Shown here: positions 37,161 through 40,646 of the stretch, in pieces
Numbering within the stretch: position 1 is the stretch's first letter
Layout: each line of letters opens with the position of its first letter
Assembly (NCBI GenBank): GCA_017936585.1
Contig: JAGBFI010000022.1
Location: 1-40,646, forward strand
DNA from: Clostridia bacterium
Lineage (GTDB): Bacteria; Bacillota; Clostridia; Christensenellales; UBA1242
Reading direction: 5' to 3'
Length of the DNA stretch: 40,646 nucleotides
Position numbers and translations under genes: made by a program
The notes under the pieces: generated by a model
What the model was told of the DNA's origin: nothing
Seen by the model: only the letters and a program-made list of their open reading frames with translations
Databases searched by the model: none

Positions 37161-37877
37161 ATGAAAAAGTTTTCTTTTTTGTCCTTATCAATTTTTGTTG
37201 TGGCAGTTTGTGCATGTATTTCATGCGGATATCTCCTGTCCACTGTCCTTGATGCAAGCGGATTTTTGTCAACCGCAAATGTGACAATCGAACAACAAAC
37301 AGTGTATGCTGTATCCATGAACAGCAGCTCCGTGAAAAAGGAAGTGGAAGCCCAAGCAGAGAGTTTGAAAAGCCAAAATGGTGCGGGATATGTTTTGGAA
37401 TATGAAAACCGCCACCACATCATCGCCAGCGTTTATGCCAACAAAAACGATGCTGAGCTTGTCAAAAACAACCTCAAAAACAGCGGAACAGCCTGTGAAA
37501 TTCTGGCAATCACCCTTTTAACAAACAAAATTGATGGCACATTTGATGCCAACGAGAAAACCATCCTGTCAAACTGTCTTAAAGCAAAATTTGATTGTTT
37601 TGAAAAACTTTATGATGTCGCAATCAGCCTTGATACCGGCGTTTTTGACAAAACAAAAGCAAAACTGGAGTGCAACAGCATATATTCTTCATTTGTCTCC
37701 ACAAAAGCCAACTTCGACGCCTTCTTCAAGGAGAAAAATCTCGATGAAATCGAAAGCAGCCTTAAAACAATCGAAACGCATCTTTCAAACCTAATCAGCG
37801 AAAACTACTCCTCCACCGCCCAAACCTTCCCATCCCTCATCAAGCACACATATTGCCAAATCCTCTTCTGTGCATAA
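37161..37877 (+). CDS. Membrane-anchored SPOR-like domain protein
   Basis: The 238-residue protein has an N-terminal membrane segment (~5-30, FSFLSLSIFVVAVCACISCGYLL). Residues ~46-112 resemble a SPOR-type alpha/beta domain: TVYAVSMNSSSVKKEVEAQAESLKSQ, YVLEYENRHHIIASVYANKNDAELVKNNLKNSG. This is the beta-alpha-beta-beta-alpha pattern used to bind denuded peptidoglycan. The rest (~115-238) is helical and Lys/Asn-rich. It has no ribosome-binding site; its start may be leaderless. Genes like this are common in spore-forming Clostridia, but no specific role is shown. A terminator hairpin follows. Confidence 0.65.
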   Translation: MKKFSFLSLSIFVVAVCACISCGYLLSTVLDASGFLSTANVTIEQQTVYAVSMNSSSVKKEVEAQAESLKSQNGAGYVLEYENRHHIIASVYANKNDAELVKNNLKNSGTACEILAITLLTNKIDGTFDANEKTILSNCLKAKFDCFEKLYDVAISLDTGVFDKTKAKLECNSIYSSFVSTKANFDAFFKEKNLDEIESSLKTIETHLSNLISENYSSTAQTFPSLIKHTYCQILFCA

Positions 37878-37912
37878 AATAAAAGACATCACAAATTTGA
37901 TGTCTTTTCGTT
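37872..37912. terminator. Terminator shared by the SPOR-like gene and pfkA
   Basis: AAAAGACATCA pairs with TGATGTCTTTT (11 bp, 6-nt loop). The T-tract is better on the minus strand (TTTTATTTTA), where pfkA ends 6 nt away. On the plus strand the tail TTTTCGTTT is weaker. Confidence 0.8.
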
Positions 37913-37917
37913 TAAAC

Positions 37918-38796
37918 TTAAACCAATTCGTCAAGGAAAATGTTGTAATTTTTGTCAGCAAGAATTCTGACACCATAAACCTTATCCCTGATGCAACGAT
38001 TTGCCTCTTTCGCAAATTTTGATGCCATGGTCAGTTCTTCTTGAGTTGGCTTGCCGCCACGTTGGGTTCTGCCAACGAGTTGATATTTCACCAAGTCAAT
38101 GCCGATTGTTTCGTTCAGTTCCTTTGCAATTTTGACACTGTCCATAATGTTTTCCCTTGCAATGATGCAAGTGCTTCTGTTTTGAAGATAGTTTTTCAAA
38201 ATAAGATTTCCAATTTTTTCAAAATCAAGGTCTTTTTTCTCAGCGATAACATAGTCTGCGTTTGTTTTTTCGGAAACTGCCCGAGCAATATCAGGCTCAT
38301 TTCTGCCCATAACCTCAAAAATGCAGGACATATTGAAGGACTGGATGCTTGGCATCGAATTTTGCACCGCGTAAACACCTTCCTTCACCGCCGTTGAGAA
38401 GCCAATGCTGTAAAAGCTGTCGTCAACATCGTTGTCGATTGTCCCCGGAACAAAAATTGTGTTAACTCCATTTTCATACAATCTCTTGGCACCTTTTTCG
38501 CTTCCGTTTCCACCCAAAATAATGACAACATCAAACTGTTTTGCATTCGCAAGTCCCAAGGCAAACACATCATCCTTCTTAAATTCTGGACAACGAGATG
38601 ATTTGATTACAGTTCCTGCCTCGTCACGTAAATTTTTGTTAATAACATCCTTCAAAGGAAAAAACTGCCCGTTCACAAGTCCTTCAAAGCCGCCATAAGC
38701 AAAAAATGTTGTATCCTTGTTCTTTTTGAAGACGTCAAAGATAAATCTGTTCATCCCTGGAGCGTCTCCGCCGCTTGTCAAAAGCAAAATTTTCAT
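37918..38796 (-). CDS. pfkA: 6-phosphofructokinase-like enzyme
   Basis: Phosphorylates fructose-6-phosphate in glycolysis. The 292-residue protein starts at the ATG at 38796 (AAAGGGG 7 nt upstream). Motifs: LLTSGGDAPGMNRF, VIILGGNGSEKGA, PGTIDNDVDDSFYSIGFSTAV (catalytic T-I-D-N-D) and CIFEVMGRNEPDIA. In E. coli PfkA the GGDGS loop carries a magnesium-binding Asp; here it is GGNGS, an unusual substitution. The overall length is about 30 residues shorter than usual. It follows dnaE with a 13-nt gap, an order known in Clostridia (dnaE-pfkA). Whether it uses ATP or pyrophosphate is not decided. Confidence 0.87.
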   Translation of the reverse strand: MKILLLTSGGDAPGMNRFIFDVFKKNKDTTFFAYGGFEGLVNGQFFPLKDVINKNLRDEAGTVIKSSRCPEFKKDDVFALGLANAKQFDVVIILGGNGSEKGAKRLYENGVNTIFVPGTIDNDVDDSFYSIGFSTAVKEGVYAVQNSMPSIQSFNMSCIFEVMGRNEPDIARAVSEKTNADYVIAEKKDLDFEKIGNLILKNYLQNRSTCIIARENIMDSVKIAKELNETIGIDLVKYQLVGRTQRGGKPTQEELTMASKFAKEANRCIRDKVYGVRILADKNYNIFLDELV

Positions 38797-38809
38797 TTCT
38801 TTTCCCCTT

Positions 38810-40646
38810 TTATTGCACAACAATGTTTTCGTTTCCGATAATTCCCGAAAGTTCGTTGATAAGATAGTTGTTTACTTTCACTGTGTTTTGATACACAAAC
38901 GCCTTCCCCGATGAGGAGCATTTGATGACCACCTGAGCATCCCCAGGATACGAAGAAATTGAGCTCTTCACTTTGGTGTAGATATCAGGATTTTTTGTGT
39001 CGAATTTTAAGCAGAGACGCTCTTTTGGCTTCGCTTTTTGAGCCGCAGCACGCTCCTCTTCATCCTTCCACAAAATAACAGCATCACCAACAGCAGATGG
39101 AGCCATGCCATCCCTTATGTTGATTTTTCCCTTGATTGTCACCATGTTATCCTCTTCCAAAAGGTCGCGATATTTTGAGAACGCATTTGAAAAAAATGTG
39201 ATTTCCATCGTTCCCTTCAAATCTTCAAGCTTGATGTAACACATCTCCTTGCCGTTCTTGGCACGCTTTCTTGTGGCTTCTGTGATGATTCCTCCACAAA
39301 CAAATGGTTGCCCATCATAGAGATTTGATTCAGAATGATGTTCTCCGTCAAATCCTTCTTCATCGCCACCTTCTTCAACATTCTCTTCAATGAACGCCAA
39401 CATTTCAGAAGAAAGGTTGTATCCCTCAAACTTCTTGACATGATCTTCAAGAGGGTGTCCAGACATATAAACACCAATAATTTCGCGTTCGTTTTTCAAA
39501 AGCGTTTTCTTATTGAATTCCTTGATGGCTGGATAGTCCACAGTGTCAGCAATTTGTTGCTCTCCAAAGAAAGAAATTTGTCCAATCTGGCTTGTCTTTT
39601 TGTCTTTGTTTGCACGGTCCACAAGCTTTTCATATACAGCCATATATTGCGAGCGAGCATAACCAAAGCAGTCGAATGCACCGCTTAAAATCAGGCACTC
39701 AATGGCCTTTTTGTTGACACCGCCAACATTCACAGCACGAGTGATGAAATCATCAAAACTCTTGTAGTCTCCGTTTCTTTCTCTTTCTTGAATGATGCTG
39801 TCTGTCACGCCAATTCCAACATGTTTCAACCCACCAAGTCCAAAGCGAATTGCTTTGTTTTCGGTCTTGAAATATGATGTTGATTTGTTGATGTGTGGAG
39901 GCAGAACATCAATGCCTTCAGTGCGTGCAAACGAGACATATTTTTTGATGTCGTCCGCGTTTGTGATGCGGTTGTTAAGTACCGCAGTGATAAACTCTGT
40001 CTCATAGTGGCATTTGAGATAAGCCGTCTGATATGAAACATGGGCGTAAGCCGCTGCGTGCGATTTGTTGAAGGCGTATTTCGCAAATTCCTTCATTTCG
40101 TCAAAGATTTTGTTTGCAACATCTTTGTCATGTCCAAGTTTGACAGCACCAGGAATTGAAGCTTTTCCGGTTGGGTCTTCCCAGCCGTTGATGAATTTTT
40201 CACGCTCTTTGTCAATTTTGTCGACCTGTTTCTTTCCCATGATACGGCGAATATTGTCCGCCTGTCCCATGCTGTAGCCCGCCATAACCTGCACGATTTT
40301 CATAACCTGCTCTTGATAGACGATACAGCCATATGTGACATCCAAAATATCCTCAAGGCATGGGTCATCATACACGACTTGCGATGGATCCAATTTGTTT
40401 CGAACGAATTTTGGAATTGAGTCCATAGGGCCCGGACGATAAAGCGAAACTCCCGCGATGATATCTTCCAAGCAGTTTGGTTTCAAATCCTTCATAAACT
40501 TCTTCATGCCGGCACTTTCAAGTTGGAACACAGCGTCAGTTCTTCCGCTTGCAATGAGGTTGTAGACTTCCTCGTCATCATATTCCATGCCGTAGAAATC
40601 CAATTTCACCCCATGATTTTCATAGACATAGTCGCATGCTTTCTTG
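38810..40646 (-). CDS. dnaE: DNA polymerase III alpha subunit DnaE (3' part; 5' end beyond the window)
   Basis: The last ~612 codons of dnaE, open to the right edge. Visible parts: VFQLESAGMKKFMKDLKPNCLEDIIAGVSLYRPGPMDSIPKF, the polymerase-core YGCIVYQEQVMKIVQVMAGYSMGQADNIRRIMGKK block, and the fingers region AFNKSHAAAYAHVSYQTAYLKCHY. A helix-hairpin-helix segment (KKAIECLILSGAFDCFG), then the OB domain (FVCGGIITEATRKRAKNGKEMCYIKLEDLKGTMEITFF) and a C-terminal tail follow. The lack of an internal exonuclease-type insertion fits DnaE rather than PolC. The stop is 13 nt before the pfkA start, so both are probably one transcript. Confidence 0.96.
   Translation of the reverse strand, partial: KKACDYVYENHGVKLDFYGMEYDDEEVYNLIASGRTDAVFQLESAGMKKFMKDLKPNCLEDIIAGVSLYRPGPMDSIPKFVRNKLDPSQVVYDDPCLEDILDVTYGCIVYQEQVMKIVQVMAGYSMGQADNIRRIMGKKQVDKIDKEREKFINGWEDPTGKASIPGAVKLGHDKDVANKIFDEMKEFAKYAFNKSHAAAYAHVSYQTAYLKCHYETEFITAVLNNRITNADDIKKYVSFARTEGIDVLPPHINKSTSYFKTENKAIRFGLGGLKHVGIGVTDSIIQERERNGDYKSFDDFITRAVNVGGVNKKAIECLILSGAFDCFGYARSQYMAVYEKLVDRANKDKKTSQIGQISFFGEQQIADTVDYPAIKEFNKKTLLKNEREIIGVYMSGHPLEDHVKKFEGYNLSSEMLAFIEENVEEGGDEEGFDGEHHSESNLYDGQPFVCGGIITEATRKRAKNGKEMCYIKLEDLKGTMEITFFSNAFSKYRDLLEEDNMVTIKGKINIRDGMAPSAVGDAVILWKDEEERAAAQKAKPKERLCLKFDTKNPDIYTKVKSSISSYPGDAQVVIKCSSSGKAFVYQNTVKVNNYLINELSGIIGNENIVVQ

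Overview
The window looks like chromosomal DNA of a low-GC, spore-lineage member of Bacillota (Clostridia-like, possibly an uncultivated gut lineage; the rank below class is a guess). Reasons: spoIIE and cwlD sporulation genes, a T-box riboswitch on a tyrosine operon, a priA-def-fmt-rlmN-rsgA-rpe cluster in Firmicutes order, dnaE next to pfkA, AGGAGG ribosome-binding sites and many U-tailed terminators. UGA is an ordinary stop here, as shown by overlapping gene ends such as rlmN/rsgA and def/fmt.

Layout, left to right. 1-1000: tRNA-Glu(CTC) on the minus strand with its promoter and two downstream hairpins, then a MarR-type regulator. 1088-9868: glmM, then a minus-strand housekeeping run from rpoZ through priA, def, fmt, rlmN, rsgA and rpe to a HAD hydrolase, with tightly overlapping genes from def to rsgA. 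10051-10633: a MazF-type toxin with an unusual small partner. 10907-15005: acpS, recX, a YigZ-type protein, tyrS and a GNAT enzyme behind a tyrosine T-box; the promoter and stem I of that T-box lie inside the 3' end of another GNAT gene. 15127-17963 (plus strand): an Fe-S scaffold-like protein with its GGGtGRT partner, galU, and a YjzC-like small protein.

17962-20110 is an accessory island about 2.15 kb long bounded by imperfect inverted repeats. It holds an XRE/zinc-ribbon membrane protein, a broken alpha/beta hydrolase, a folded three-way-junction-like sequence and a short basic ORF remnant. No transposase is visible.

20256-40646: a TtcA-like tRNA thiolase, DegV, a membrane-anchored propeller-like protein, tilS, spoIIE, cwlD, an SH3b-like exported protein, a coiled-coil protein, an alpha/beta hydrolase, an uncharacterised acidic protein, a shikimate-kinase-like pseudoenzyme joined to transketolase, a ComEC-like metallo-hydrolase, a patatin, a SPOR-like protein, pfkA and the 3' part of dnaE.

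The most unexpected signal is a start-site class. Five genes without a Shine-Dalgarno sequence (ATGs at 21113, 28680, 35049, 37020 and 37161) each have a -10-like hexamer ending exactly 6 nt before the ATG, which predicts transcription starting on the A of the start codon (leaderless mRNA). Three of the five also have a good -35 at 16-17 bp. The other notable items are the inverted-repeat island, the T-box nested in a coding sequence, the degenerate P-loop protein ahead of transketolase, and a 13-nt antisense match to the tRNA T-arm in the tRNA-Glu trailer.
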